From the NCBI GenBank assembly GCA_028821145.1, contig JAPPHC010000080.1, positions 1 through 60,315 on the forward strand: a stretch of 60,315 nucleotides of DNA. The letters are read 5' to 3'. Shown in pieces: positions 26,333-34,666 of the stretch. Position 1 is the first letter of the stretch, and each line of letters begins with the position of its first letter. The stretch comes from Gammaproteobacteria bacterium (GTDB lineage Bacteria > Pseudomonadota > Gammaproteobacteria > Steroidobacterales > Foliamicaceae). The translations under genes and the position numbers were made by a program. The notes under the pieces were generated by a model that was not told where the DNA came from, searched no databases, and saw only the letters and a program-made list of their open reading frames with translations.

Positions 26333-26676
26333 TAGCGTTCATTCCTATCGCGCTCGGATGGTAAGAGCGCATCAAGATCCCTAATGGTCCGGGTATCAGT
26401 GCCGTAAATTGCCCTAGACTTTGTCAAATGCGCCTGCTTGTCGAAGGTAAGGTGTTCAGGTCTCCACCATACTAGCAGCGCGACGATTAGTACAACTAGG
26501 ACAAACATCCCGACGCCCATCCACAAGACGACGAGTTGATTCTGCTTATCGAGTTGTACTCCCAGCAACGCGGCTGTCAGGAAACTTTCTACTATTAGAA
26601 GGGCAAGGACGAAAAAGCCGAGCGGAGCGTTGATCGCCTCCACAATCCTGATTCCTCTTTTCCGTCGATCACTCAT
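26332..26676 (-). CDS. Small membrane protein coupled to the SinR-like gene
   Basis: Product of 114 residues with two membrane helices (about 17-40 and 48-72) and a cytoplasmic C-terminal tail of about 40 charged residues ('DKQAHLTKSRAIYGTDTRTIRDLDALLPSERDRNER'). No family recognised. The one-base overlap with the SinR-like gene implies translational coupling, so the two products may work together. Confidence 0.65.
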   Translation of the reverse strand: MSDRRKRGIRIVEAINAPLGFFVLALLIVESFLTAALLGVQLDKQNQLVVLWMGVGMFVLVVLIVALLVWWRPEHLTFDKQAHLTKSRAIYGTDTRTIRDLDALLPSERDRNER

Positions 26677-26754
26677 TCTGTCCGTAGCAATCTAGGTTGT
26701 ATGACAAGTGTACAGATATTGGCTAACAAGTTGCTCTCAGCCTCGAATCTGGTG

Positions 26755-27759
26755 CTACGGCTGATGGATTAGTTCAAGCTCCAGGGCGCCCTGCCCTGCC
26801 TGCCAGGCGGCCTGCGCCTCGTAGTCGCCGGCGCCGCGGGTGGTCTGACCGCTGGCGGATAGCCGGGCGGTGATCGCCAGTTCCGACTGATCGGAAATTC
26901 TTGCGCCGGGCAGCATCGCGTCGGCGTCGCTCAGTCGGACTTCCAGCGGGAAGCGCGCGCCGTCCACGCGCTTTGCGGCCAGCGGCGGGCCGGCCTGTCC
27001 GGGTATGCGCGCCACGATGAACAGCACGGCGCCGGGCGGCGGGGAAGCGGGCGGCCCCAGGGTCAGGCGCAGCTCGACGTTGCCTTCTGCGGCGACTGCA
27101 CCACCCGTGTCAACGCGCGCACCCAGGCGATTCAGTTCACCTTCCACGATCGCCCGGACCTCGGGCGTGACCGGGCCTTCCAGCATCATCCTCCAGCGCT
27201 GCACGGCGATCACGTCCTGGCCGGTTGCGCTGGCCCGCAGGCCGCCGTACCAGAGCCCCTTGGGGTTAACGGGGTCCGCCAGCAGCACCTGCTCGACCAT
27301 TTCGCCGGCGTCCTCCAGCAGCCGCTGGGGATTGCCGAGGATCAGCGCCTCGGCCTTGCCCATGAGAGCATCCATGTCCCGGCCTCCGGTCAGGTCCAGC
27401 ACCCGGTCGAAGGCCTGCGCCGCATCTGAATAACGCTCCACCTGGGCGTAGGAAGCGCCCAGCAGCATCCAGCCCCTGGGGTCGTCCGGTGACGCTTCCA
27501 GTCGCGCGCGCAACGGACCGATCAGTTCCTCCACTCTCGGAGGCGAACCGTCCTCGCCCATTTCAAGTCCGGCATGGGCCCATTCGTAGTTGCTGGACTG
27601 CAGGTAGATCAGCACGGCCAGGACCGGAATCAGCAGGCACGAAGCAGTCAATGCCGCCGTGCTTGCGGGCTTGCCGCGGTCGCGCCACAACTGGGGCGCA
27701 ACGCAGGCCAGAGCCGCCAGGGCCAGAACCACGCAGAATGCAACGAAGCCGGCTAGCAT
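26755..27759 (-). CDS. ccmI: Cytochrome c biogenesis protein CcmI
   Basis: Product of 334 residues from ATG 27759. Two N-terminal membrane segments (about 3-22 and 31-50) are followed by TPR repeats ('EASPDDPRGWMLLGASYAQVERYSDAAQAFDRVLDL') and a C-terminal domain ending 'GQGALELELIHQP' like the periplasmic domain of CcmI/CycH. It presents apocytochrome c to the heme ligase. Last gene of the ccmABCDEFGHI operon. Confidence 0.93.
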   Translation of the reverse strand: MLAGFVAFCVVLALAALACVAPQLWRDRGKPASTAALTASCLLIPVLAVLIYLQSSNYEWAHAGLEMGEDGSPPRVEELIGPLRARLEASPDDPRGWMLLGASYAQVERYSDAAQAFDRVLDLTGGRDMDALMGKAEALILGNPQRLLEDAGEMVEQVLLADPVNPKGLWYGGLRASATGQDVIAVQRWRMMLEGPVTPEVRAIVEGELNRLGARVDTGGAVAAEGNVELRLTLGPPASPPPGAVLFIVARIPGQAGPPLAAKRVDGARFPLEVRLSDADAMLPGARISDQSELAITARLSASGQTTRGAGDYEAQAAWQAGQGALELELIHQP

Positions 27760-27775
27760 GTCCTGTGCCCGGGTC

Positions 27776-28183
27776 CTAATCCTCTTCCGGTATCGGCATC
27801 TGCATGCGGCGCCGTATGGCCAGCGCGATCGAGCCCAGCGCGAGGACCACAATCACGCCGGGGCCGGCCCAGAGCAACAGCGTATTGGGCGCAAGCCGCG
27901 GCCGGTAGAGGGCGAAGTCGCCATAGCGATCGAGCAGGAACTGCTTGACATCGTCCTCGCTTGCGCCGCCCTCCACCATGCGGCGCAACTCGCGGCGCAT
28001 GTCCCTGGCCAGCGGCGCGTCGGAATCGCGCAGGTTCTGGTTCTGGCAAACCATGCAGCGCACTTCCTCCAGAAGCTTGCGGTAGAGGCTCTGCTGCTCG
28101 GCAGTCGGCAGCGGCGCTTCCGTGTCCACGGCGGCGGCGCTTGCCGCCATCAGCACCAGCAGAACTGTAGCCAGGCTTTTCAT
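27776..28183 (-). CDS. ccmH: Cytochrome c maturation thiol protein CcmH (CcmL type)
   Basis: Product of 135 residues from ATG 28183, overlapping the ccmG stop by four bases. A signal peptide ('MKSLATVLLVLMAASAAAV') leads into a three-helix domain with the redox motif 'VRCMVCQNQNLRDSDAPLARDMRRELR', where CMVC reduces the apocytochrome CxxCH. One C-terminal membrane helix is at about 100-122. Length fits the short CcmH form with separate CcmI. Confidence 0.95.
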   Translation of the reverse strand: MKSLATVLLVLMAASAAAVDTEAPLPTAEQQSLYRKLLEEVRCMVCQNQNLRDSDAPLARDMRRELRRMVEGGASEDDVKQFLLDRYGDFALYRPRLAPNTLLLWAGPGVIVVLALGSIALAIRRRMQMPIPEED

Positions 28184-28722
28184 TGCGATTGACCCTCGAG
28201 GACCGGCAGGAACACGTCCGCGAATACGGCGCCGTCCAGCGGCCCCACATGCCGATACCGCACGATGCCGTCGGCGTCGATCAGGAAGGTTTCCGGCGCC
28301 CCGTAAACGCCCCAGTCGATTCCGGCGCGCCCGTCGGCGTCCACGGCGATGGCCCGGTAGGGATTGCCCCTGAGTTGCAGCCATTCCATGGCATCCGCGT
28401 TCCCGTCCTTCCAGTTCAGCCCGTAGAGCGGAGCGCCGGCGCGGCCCAGCGCCATCAGGAACTCATGCTCGACAATGCACCCCGAGCACCAGCTTGCCCA
28501 GACGTTGAGCATCCACGGCCCTTCCTCGACATCCTGCCGGGAAAATGTCGTGTCGGAGTCCAGCAGCTCCGGCAGAGAGAATTCCGGCGCCGGACGGCCG
28601 ACAAGCGGCGACGGCACCAGGCTGGGGTCGCGCCCCAGGCTGACGCCGAAAAAGTACACCATCACCAGCAGCACCGCGCACGGCAGCAGCAGGACCCAGC
28701 GAATGCGCCTGCGACCGCTCAC
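28180..28722 (-). CDS. ccmG: Thiol:disulfide interchange protein CcmG (DsbE)
   Basis: Product of 180 residues. An N-terminal membrane anchor (about 9-27) is followed by a thioredoxin domain with 'LNVWASWCSGCIVEHEFL'; the CxxC dipeptide is Ser-Gly instead of the more frequent Pro-Thr or Val-Pro. 'LIDADGIVRYRHVGPLD' is the usual CcmG C-terminal block. It keeps cytochrome c heme-binding cysteines reduced in the periplasm. Four-base overlaps join it to ccmF and ccmH. Confidence 0.94.
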   Translation of the reverse strand: MSGRRRIRWVLLLPCAVLLVMVYFFGVSLGRDPSLVPSPLVGRPAPEFSLPELLDSDTTFSRQDVEEGPWMLNVWASWCSGCIVEHEFLMALGRAGAPLYGLNWKDGNADAMEWLQLRGNPYRAIAVDADGRAGIDWGVYGAPETFLIDADGIVRYRHVGPLDGAVFADVFLPVLEGQSQ

Positions 28723-30650
28723 GATTCATCCTCTTTCGGCGCAGCCACTCGATAGCGTCGGTCCGAGAGCGCCAGCAGACCGCCCAGGCCCATGATCAGC
28801 GCACCCAGCCAGATGAAGCGCACCAGCGGCTTGACCTGCACCCGCACGCTCCAGGCCTCCTCGCCCAGCGGTTCGCCCAGCGCCACGAACAGGTCGTGCC
28901 GCCATCCGGCGTCGATTCCGGCCTCGGTCATCGGACTCTGCTGCACTTCGTATACACGCTTTTGCGGATAGAGCGTCGTCACCGGTCGGCCGTCGCGCGA
29001 AACATTGACAACGCCCTGCGCGGCCCGGTAATTCGGGCCCTGGACGTCTTCTATGCGATCGAGCTGAAATTCATATCCGGACACTTCCAGGCTTTCGCCC
29101 AGCTCAAGACTACGGTCGGTTTCCACGCCCCAGGCGGAAACCACGACGATGCCCAATGTGGTTACGCCCAGTCCGCAGTGCGCCACCTGCATGCCCCAGG
29201 ACGAACGACTCGGTTTCGGGCCGCGCCGGAGCAGCCAGGCCATAGGGTCACGCAGTGCAGACGCAATCACCCATACGGCGATCAGGATCCCGATGCCGGT
29301 CAGGAGTCCCGCAAACCCGTAAGCCGCAATGCTCAGGACGATTCCGGCAAGGACGGCTACCGCGGCCGGCGCCCTGAGCTTTCGTCCCCAGGCGGCGGTA
29401 TCGGTCGCCTTCCAGGAAGCGTGCATGCCGGCGCCCACGACCAGCAGCAGCGGCAGCATGGGAAGAATGAAGACCAGGTTGAAATACGGCGGGCCCACCG
29501 AGATCTTGCCCATGTCCAATGCGTCCAGCGCGAGCGGATAGAGCGTGCCGAATAAAACAAGCACGGTGGCCGCGCTCAGCAGGATCGTGTTGACCAGCAG
29601 CGCAGACTCACGCGACACCAGCTTGAATCCCGTCTGGGGGTTGGTGGCCGCGTTCCGGAGCGCGTACAGCAGCAGCGCGCCCCCCATCACGACCGCCAGG
29701 AACACCAGGATGAACAGCCCGCGCGCGGGATCGCTGGCGAAGGCATGCACCGACACCAGCACGCCCGAGCGGACCAGGAAGGTGCCCAGCAGGCTCAAAC
29801 CGAAGGCGGCAATCGCCAGCAGCAGCGTCGTGTTGCCGAAAAGCCCGCGTCGCTCCGTCACGGCCAGCGTGTGAATCAGCGCGGTGCCCGCCAGCCAGGG
29901 CATGAACGAAGCGTTCTCCACCGGGTCCCAGAACCACCATCCACCCCAGCCCAGCTCATAGTAGGCCCACCAGCTACCCAGTGCGATACCCACCGTGAGA
30001 AACATCCAGGCCGCGGTGGTCCACGGACGGGTCCAGCGCGCCCAGCGGCGGTCCAGCCGCCCGCTCAGCAGTGCCGCGATCGCGAAGGCGAAGGGCACGG
30101 CCATCCCCACGTAGCCCATGTAGAGCAAGGGCGGGTGAATCGCCATGGCCGGGTCCTGCAGCAGCGGGTTGAGGTCGGCGCCGTCCGCCGCCGCCGGAAA
30201 GAGCCTCAGGAAAGGGTTGGAGGTGAGCAGGATGAACAGCAGAAAGCCGATGCTCACCAGCCCCAGCACGCCGAGTACCCGCGCCCTGAGCACCTGCGGG
30301 AGCGTGCGGCTGGCCAGCGCCACGGCCACCGTCCAACTGCTCAGAATGAGTTGCCAGAGAACCAGCGAACCTTCGTGCGCGCCCCAGATGGCCGCGAAAC
30401 GGTACATGGCCGGCAGCTTCAGGTTCGAGTGCTGGGCCACGTACATGACGCTGAAGTCGTGGCGGAAGAAGCTGACGGCCAGCATCGCGAACGCCAGCGC
30501 GACAAACGCGAGCATCCCCAGGGCGCAGGGCCGGGCCACTTCCATCCAGCGGACATTGCCCGTATGCGCCCCCGCCAGCGGAAACACGGCCAGCGCAACC
30601 GCCAGGCACAAGGCAAGCGCCAGGCTGATCTGGCCGATTTCAGGAATCAT
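28719..30650 (-). CDS. ccmF: Heme lyase subunit CcmF
   Basis: Product of 643 residues with about 14 membrane segments. The WWD domain 'LGWGGWWFWDPVENASFMPWL' (about 230-250) and conserved histidines (e.g. 'IWGAHEGSLVLWQLILSSW', 'HPPLLYMGYVG') identify CcmF, which ligates heme delivered by CcmE to apocytochrome c. Length is typical. It lies between ccmE and ccmG. Confidence 0.96.
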   Translation of the reverse strand: MIPEIGQISLALALCLAVALAVFPLAGAHTGNVRWMEVARPCALGMLAFVALAFAMLAVSFFRHDFSVMYVAQHSNLKLPAMYRFAAIWGAHEGSLVLWQLILSSWTVAVALASRTLPQVLRARVLGVLGLVSIGFLLFILLTSNPFLRLFPAAADGADLNPLLQDPAMAIHPPLLYMGYVGMAVPFAFAIAALLSGRLDRRWARWTRPWTTAAWMFLTVGIALGSWWAYYELGWGGWWFWDPVENASFMPWLAGTALIHTLAVTERRGLFGNTTLLLAIAAFGLSLLGTFLVRSGVLVSVHAFASDPARGLFILVFLAVVMGGALLLYALRNAATNPQTGFKLVSRESALLVNTILLSAATVLVLFGTLYPLALDALDMGKISVGPPYFNLVFILPMLPLLLVVGAGMHASWKATDTAAWGRKLRAPAAVAVLAGIVLSIAAYGFAGLLTGIGILIAVWVIASALRDPMAWLLRRGPKPSRSSWGMQVAHCGLGVTTLGIVVVSAWGVETDRSLELGESLEVSGYEFQLDRIEDVQGPNYRAAQGVVNVSRDGRPVTTLYPQKRVYEVQQSPMTEAGIDAGWRHDLFVALGEPLGEEAWSVRVQVKPLVRFIWLGALIMGLGGLLALSDRRYRVAAPKEDES

Positions 30651-30677
30651 TACTTCTTGTGCCTGGTATCAGGGGCG

Positions 30678-31124
30678 TCAGCGGAGGGAAGCATCCGGGG
30701 GGTGGCCCCGTTCTTCCAGCATTTCCGCGACTTCCGGCGGCATGTAGTTCTCGTCGTGGCGCGCCAGTACCTCGTCGGCCTCGAACAGCCCGTCCGCGCC
30801 TACCAAGCCGTGGGCCACGACGCCCTGCCCCTCACGGAACAGGTCCGGCAGTACGCCGGCGTAGGCCACTGTAATCGTTTGATCGAGGTCGGTCACGTCG
30901 AACCGCACTTCCAGCGAACCGGGCGTGCGCCGTACGCTGCCCTGTTCGACCAGCCCGCCGACCCGCAGGCGCCGCCCTTCCGGCGCCTCGCCCGCGGCGA
31001 TCTGCGTGGGCGTGTAGAAATACAGCATGTTCTGCTCGAAGGCGGTCAGCACCAGCGCCGTCGCCGCCACCAGGCAGACGAGCCCGCCGGTCATCGCCAC
31101 CATCCGGCGCCGGCGCGGCGTCAT
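30678..31124 (-). CDS. ccmE: Heme chaperone CcmE
   Basis: Product of 148 residues. A single membrane anchor (about 10-30) precedes an OB-fold domain. The heme-attaching histidine lies in 'EADEVLARHDENYMPPEV', and the downstream tyrosine ligand follows in the same motif. 'GRRLRVGGLVEQGSVRR' is conserved. The start overlaps the ccmD stop by four bases. Confidence 0.96.
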   Translation of the reverse strand: MTPRRRRMVAMTGGLVCLVAATALVLTAFEQNMLYFYTPTQIAAGEAPEGRRLRVGGLVEQGSVRRTPGSLEVRFDVTDLDQTITVAYAGVLPDLFREGQGVVAHGLVGADGLFEADEVLARHDENYMPPEVAEMLEERGHPPDASLR

Positions 31125-31300
31125 GCGCGCAACTCCCAGGCGCCCTCTTCCGGTGCGACATTCAGGTGCCTGATGCGCCGGTGAACGCCGCGCAGGCGCC
31201 GGCGGGCGGTCAGCATCAACCCCGCCAGGATCGCAAACGACAGCCCCACACAGGGCCAGACGAACGCGGCGTAGCCGCCCATGGCCAGAAACTCGCTCAT
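31121..31300 (-). CDS. ccmD: Heme exporter protein CcmD
   Basis: A 59-residue product starting at ATG 31300, which overlaps the ccmC stop. 'MSEFLAMGGYAAFVWPCVGLSFAILAGLML' is a typical CcmD N-terminus with 'MGGYAAFVW' and one membrane helix, and the tail is basic ('TARRRLRGVHRRIRHL'). CcmD is needed for release of holo-CcmE from CcmABC. It is too small to stand out among longer overlapping frames; position and sequence support it. Confidence 0.9.
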   Translation of the reverse strand: MSEFLAMGGYAAFVWPCVGLSFAILAGLMLTARRRLRGVHRRIRHLNVAPEEGAWELRA

Positions 31301-32046
31301 GCGCCCACCGCCACCACGTCGCGCACCCAGCGGGCGCCGCGCTCGCGCAACAGCACTTCCGCCCGTGCCCGGGTCAGCGTGACCGCAAGGGAAAACAGCA
31401 CCGCTCCCACTATCATGACCAGCAGGGGCCAAAGCATATCCCAGGTGATCGCCGGCGCCGCCAGGCGCGAAATGGTCGGCCCCTGGTGCAGGCTGCTCCA
31501 CCATTCCACCGAAAACTTGATGATCGGCAGGTTCACCACGCCCACCACCGCGAGAATGCCGGCCGCGCGGTCCGCAGTCGAACGCTCCTCCAGCGAGGCG
31601 TGAAGCAGCATGTAGCCCAGGTAGAGGAAGAACATCACCAGCACCGAGGTCAGCCGGGCGTCGCCCCAGCTCCAGTAGGCGCCCCACATCGGCTTGCCCC
31701 AGAGCATGCCGGTGGCCAGCGCCAGACCGGTAAACGCCAGGCCCACCGGCGCCGCGGCGGCCGAGATGGCGTAGGCCAGCTTCATCCGCCAGACGAGTCC
31801 AATGGCCGAGCCGATCGCCATCAGCGCATAGAGCTGCATGGCCAGGTAGGCGGCCGGCACGTGGAAATAGATGATGCGGTAGGCATCGCCCTGCTGGTAG
31901 TCCGGCGGCGCAAGCAGCAAACCGCCGAAAGCGCCGACCGCGATGGCCGCAAGGCCGGACCAGAGCATCCAGGGCTCGATGCGCCCCGCGATCCGGTAGA
32001 AATGGGGCGGCGAGGCCAGCTTGTGCAGCCAGTTGGGAAGTCGCAT
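31297..32046 (-). CDS. ccmC: Heme exporter/handling protein CcmC
   Basis: Product of 249 residues with six membrane segments. The tryptophan-rich WWD-type motif appears as 'MLWGKPMWGAYWSWGDARLTSVLVMFFLYLGYM', and 'KFSVEWWSSLHQGPTISR' contains the second conserved block. Two heme-ligand histidines lie in 'IIYFHVPAAYLAM' and 'LHQGPT'. CcmC loads heme on CcmE. A 143-nt gap with a REP-like element separates it from ccmB. Confidence 0.96.
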   Translation of the reverse strand: MRLPNWLHKLASPPHFYRIAGRIEPWMLWSGLAAIAVGAFGGLLLAPPDYQQGDAYRIIYFHVPAAYLAMQLYALMAIGSAIGLVWRMKLAYAISAAAAPVGLAFTGLALATGMLWGKPMWGAYWSWGDARLTSVLVMFFLYLGYMLLHASLEERSTADRAAGILAVVGVVNLPIIKFSVEWWSSLHQGPTISRLAAPAITWDMLWPLLVMIVGAVLFSLAVTLTRARAEVLLRERGARWVRDVVAVGA

Positions 32047-32106
32047 CTTGGGCAGCCGGACGTGATCAGGAGCAGACGAAGTTCAGCCCTTTATTTTAGC
32101 CTGTAG

Positions 32107-32187
32107 CGTGGGTGGGAGGGCGTCCCGTCCTCCACGTAGGCAGGACGCCTTCGCTCCCGGTGTGGAAGGCGGGACCCCCTCCCCCCA
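32107..32187. repeat. REP-like element (copy 2) inside the ccm operon
   Basis: Between the ccmB stop and the ccmC start lies GC-rich palindromic sequence sharing the blocks GGGAGGGCGTCCCG, CAGGACGCCTTC and AAGGCGGGAC with the element at 13119-13167. It may stabilise or attenuate the ccmAB part of the operon message. Confidence 0.55.
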
Positions 32188-32189
32188 AT

Positions 32190-32855
32190 TCAGTTTGCCG
32201 TCGCGCGGAGCGCAGCGCCCGCGGCCCACGGCAACAGCCCCACGGCCACGAGCAGGAACGCTCCGAGCATCATCAGCGGCGCGCCCGCTGGCAGTCCGTC
32301 CACCGCCAGTTCCGTACCGCGCACGCCGAATAGCAGGACCGGCAATGCCAGCGGCAGGACCAGCAGCGCCAGCAGACCCACGCCGCGGCGCAGCCCCGCG
32401 GTCAGGGCGGCGGCCACGGTCGCCAGCAGAATCAGCGCCGGCGTCCCCAGCGCCAGCGTCGCCGGCAGGACCACCAGCGCAGTTCCTTGCATGCCGTAGC
32501 TTGCAGCCAGCAGCGGCGAAAGAAGAACCAGCGGCAGCCCGAAAACGCACCAGTTGGCGCCGGCCTTGGCCAGCGCCAGCCAGGCCGGATCGACCGCGCT
32601 CAGGAGCATCAGGTCCAGCGTCCCGTCGTCTCGGTCCGGCTGGAACAACAGCGGCATGGAGAGCAGCATCGAGAGAAAGGCCACCACCCAGATCACGCCC
32701 GCGCCCCACTGCGCAAGCAGCTCCGGCTCCAGTCCCGCGACGATCGAAAAGAGAGACGTGGAGATAAGGAAAAAAGTAATATTTATAATTATATGTATCC
32801 ACTTCTTGAAGTAGATTAGAAATTCATGCTGCAACACTATCAGCCAGATGCTCAT
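32190..32855 (-). CDS. ccmB: Heme exporter protein CcmB
   Basis: Product of 221 residues from ATG 32855, overlapping the ccmA stop by four bases. Six membrane segments. 'LEPELLAQWGAGVIWVVAFLSMLLSMPLLFQPDRDDGTLDLMLLS' is the classical CcmB block. CcmB is the membrane partner of the CcmA ATPase. The codons for residues about 12-32 ('LIYFKKWIHIIINITFFLIS') are strikingly AT-rich compared with the rest of the operon. Confidence 0.94.
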   Translation of the reverse strand: MSIWLIVLQHEFLIYFKKWIHIIINITFFLISTSLFSIVAGLEPELLAQWGAGVIWVVAFLSMLLSMPLLFQPDRDDGTLDLMLLSAVDPAWLALAKAGANWCVFGLPLVLLSPLLAASYGMQGTALVVLPATLALGTPALILLATVAAALTAGLRRGVGLLALLVLPLALPVLLFGVRGTELAVDGLPAGAPLMMLGAFLLVAVGLLPWAAGAALRATAN

Positions 32856-33466
32856 CTGCCGACCCCAAGAAACAATTGCGCGACGGGGCCTGGGAAATCC
32901 CAATCCAGGCGATGCCCCGCCAGCACCGCACAGCCGCCCTTGTCGAGATGCGAACCGAGTTCCCGCTGCAGCCACTCCCTGCCCTGTGCATCCAGGTTGG
33001 CGTCCGGCTCGTCCAGCAACCACAGAGGCGGCCCAGCCCCGATCAGACCTGCCAGCGCCAACCGCCGGCGCTGTCCATACGACAATTGCGAGGCGGTCTG
33101 CCCCTCCAGACCGCTCAAACCCGCCTTTTCGAGCAGTTCGTCCTCCCTTTCCGTTGAGCCCGCAAGTCTCAGCGTAAAGGCCAGATTGCGGCGTACGCTC
33201 AACTCTCCCTTGACTCCGTCCTTGTGACCCAACCATCCCAGGCTGCTCAGATAGCGCGCGGGGTCGCTCCTGAACGCGACACCGTTCAGCTCGACGGTTC
33301 CCGATTCCAGCGGCAGCAGGCCGGCCAGGGACCGCAACAGCGAGGTCTTGCCTGAACCGTTCGGTCCCTTCAGCAGCAACAGCGCACCCGGCGCCAGGCT
33401 GAAGGACAGTTCGTGGAAGAGGCGCCGTTCCCCGCGCCAGAGAGTCAGCCCCTGCGCCGCAAGCAT
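32852..33466 (-). CDS. ccmA: Heme exporter ATP-binding protein CcmA
   Basis: Product of 204 residues from ATG 33466. Walker A 'LLKGPNGSGKTSLLRSLAGL' (about 33-52), signature 'SQLSYGQRRRLALAG' (Tyr in place of the first Gly of LSGGQ, usual in CcmA) and Walker B 'PLWLLDEPDANLD'. It powers release of heme-loaded CcmE. First ccm gene; the oxidoreductase gene upstream ends only eight bases away and may be in the same transcript. Confidence 0.95.
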   Translation of the reverse strand: MLAAQGLTLWRGERRLFHELSFSLAPGALLLLKGPNGSGKTSLLRSLAGLLPLESGTVELNGVAFRSDPARYLSSLGWLGHKDGVKGELSVRRNLAFTLRLAGSTEREDELLEKAGLSGLEGQTASQLSYGQRRRLALAGLIGAGPPLWLLDEPDANLDAQGREWLQRELGSHLDKGGCAVLAGHRLDWDFPGPVAQLFLGVGR

Positions 33467-33474
33467 GGTCGCTT

Positions 33475-34482
33475 CTAGCCGATTCTCACCAGCAGTTTGC
33501 CGAAATGCTCGCCTCGGGTGATCGACCCGATGGCCTCCGGGCCTTCCGGCAGGGAATACTCGCGGTCGATTACGGCGGAGATGCCATGCTTGACCAGGTG
33601 TGCGTTCAACGCCCGGTGGTCGTCGCGGGCGCCCACCGTAATCCCGTGAATGCCGGCGCACTTTCCGATCAGGGCCATGGCGCTCAACTCGGCGCTCACG
33701 CCGCCCAGCGCGCCCAGGACCCCGATCGAGCCGCCAAGTCCCAGGGCCTGCAGCGACTGGCCCAGCGTGCCCATGCCGCCTGTCTCCACCACCACGTCCA
33801 CGCCGCCCCCGGCGCGCTGGAAGGCTTCCGCTCCCCATTCGGGTGTCTGCTTGTAGTTGATCGTTTCATCCGCGCCCAGAGCCCTGGCGCGCTCCAGTTT
33901 CTCGTCGCTGGAGGAAGTGATGACCGCGGTCGCACCAAAGGCCTTCGCGATCTGCAGGGCAAAGATGGAAACCCCGCCGGTGCCCAGCAGCAGCACCTTG
34001 GAGCCCGGCCCCACCGGGCCGCCGCAATGCAGCGCGGTCCATGCCGTAACGCCCGCGCAGGCCAGCGATGCCGCCGTTTCCATGGTCATTTCGTCGGGCA
34101 CGGCCAGCAATGCCGATTCCGGAAACACGCCCAATTCGGTGAGCGCCCCCGGCGCCTCGCATCCGGTGGTGCGGGTGCGCACGCCGGGCCGCACCGGCTG
34201 TGACTCCCAGTCCTGCCAGAACACCGTCATGACGCGGTCGCCCGGCTCAAACTCCATGACTTCCGAGCCGACCGACTCCACCACCCCTGCCCCGTCGGAC
34301 AGCGGAATCAGCGGGTATTCCTTGCCGCCGCCGTAGATGCCGGCGCAGATCATGAAATCCCGGTAGTTGATCGCGGCCGCCTGCATCCGCACACGCACCT
34401 CGCCCGGCCCGGGCTCCGGCGCCGCGCCCGAAACGACCTCGAGGTTCTCCAGGCCGGACGCCGTCAACTGCACGCACTGCAT
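33475..34482 (-). CDS. Zinc-independent NAD(P)-dependent alcohol dehydrogenase / quinone oxidoreductase family
   Basis: Product of 335 residues of the medium-chain dehydrogenase superfamily. A GroES-like N-terminal domain ('PGEVRVRMQAAAINYRDFMICAGIYGG') is followed by a Rossmann domain with 'GSKVLLLGTGGVSIFALQIAKAFGA' (about 163-187). The catalytic-zinc cysteine and histidine ligands of true alcohol dehydrogenases are missing, which points to a quinone-oxidoreductase or enoyl-reductase type. It precedes ccmA by eight bases. Confidence 0.85.
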   Translation of the reverse strand: MQCVQLTASGLENLEVVSGAAPEPGPGEVRVRMQAAAINYRDFMICAGIYGGGKEYPLIPLSDGAGVVESVGSEVMEFEPGDRVMTVFWQDWESQPVRPGVRTRTTGCEAPGALTELGVFPESALLAVPDEMTMETAASLACAGVTAWTALHCGGPVGPGSKVLLLGTGGVSIFALQIAKAFGATAVITSSSDEKLERARALGADETINYKQTPEWGAEAFQRAGGGVDVVVETGGMGTLGQSLQALGLGGSIGVLGALGGVSAELSAMALIGKCAGIHGITVGARDDHRALNAHLVKHGISAVIDREYSLPEGPEAIGSITRGEHFGKLLVRIG

Positions 34483-34666
34483 AGGTTTCTCCTTCTGATA
34501 GTCCCAGAATGAATCGCTGCTGAGGGGCGGATTGTGCCCTATTGCTCCCAGGCATGGGGCTCAATCGCCAGGTCGCGCCGCGTCGCTTCGGCCAATTGCC
34601 AAGATCGCCGATTCTGTATAGCCTTGCAGCAACAGGGGATTCACACATTGACCGGGGACCGGGACC

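Noticed and set aside
29745-31184. 479-codon plus-strand open frame
   Set aside because: Antisense to ccmF and ccmE, which are certain; rich in Arg, Gln and His, as expected of a shadow frame.
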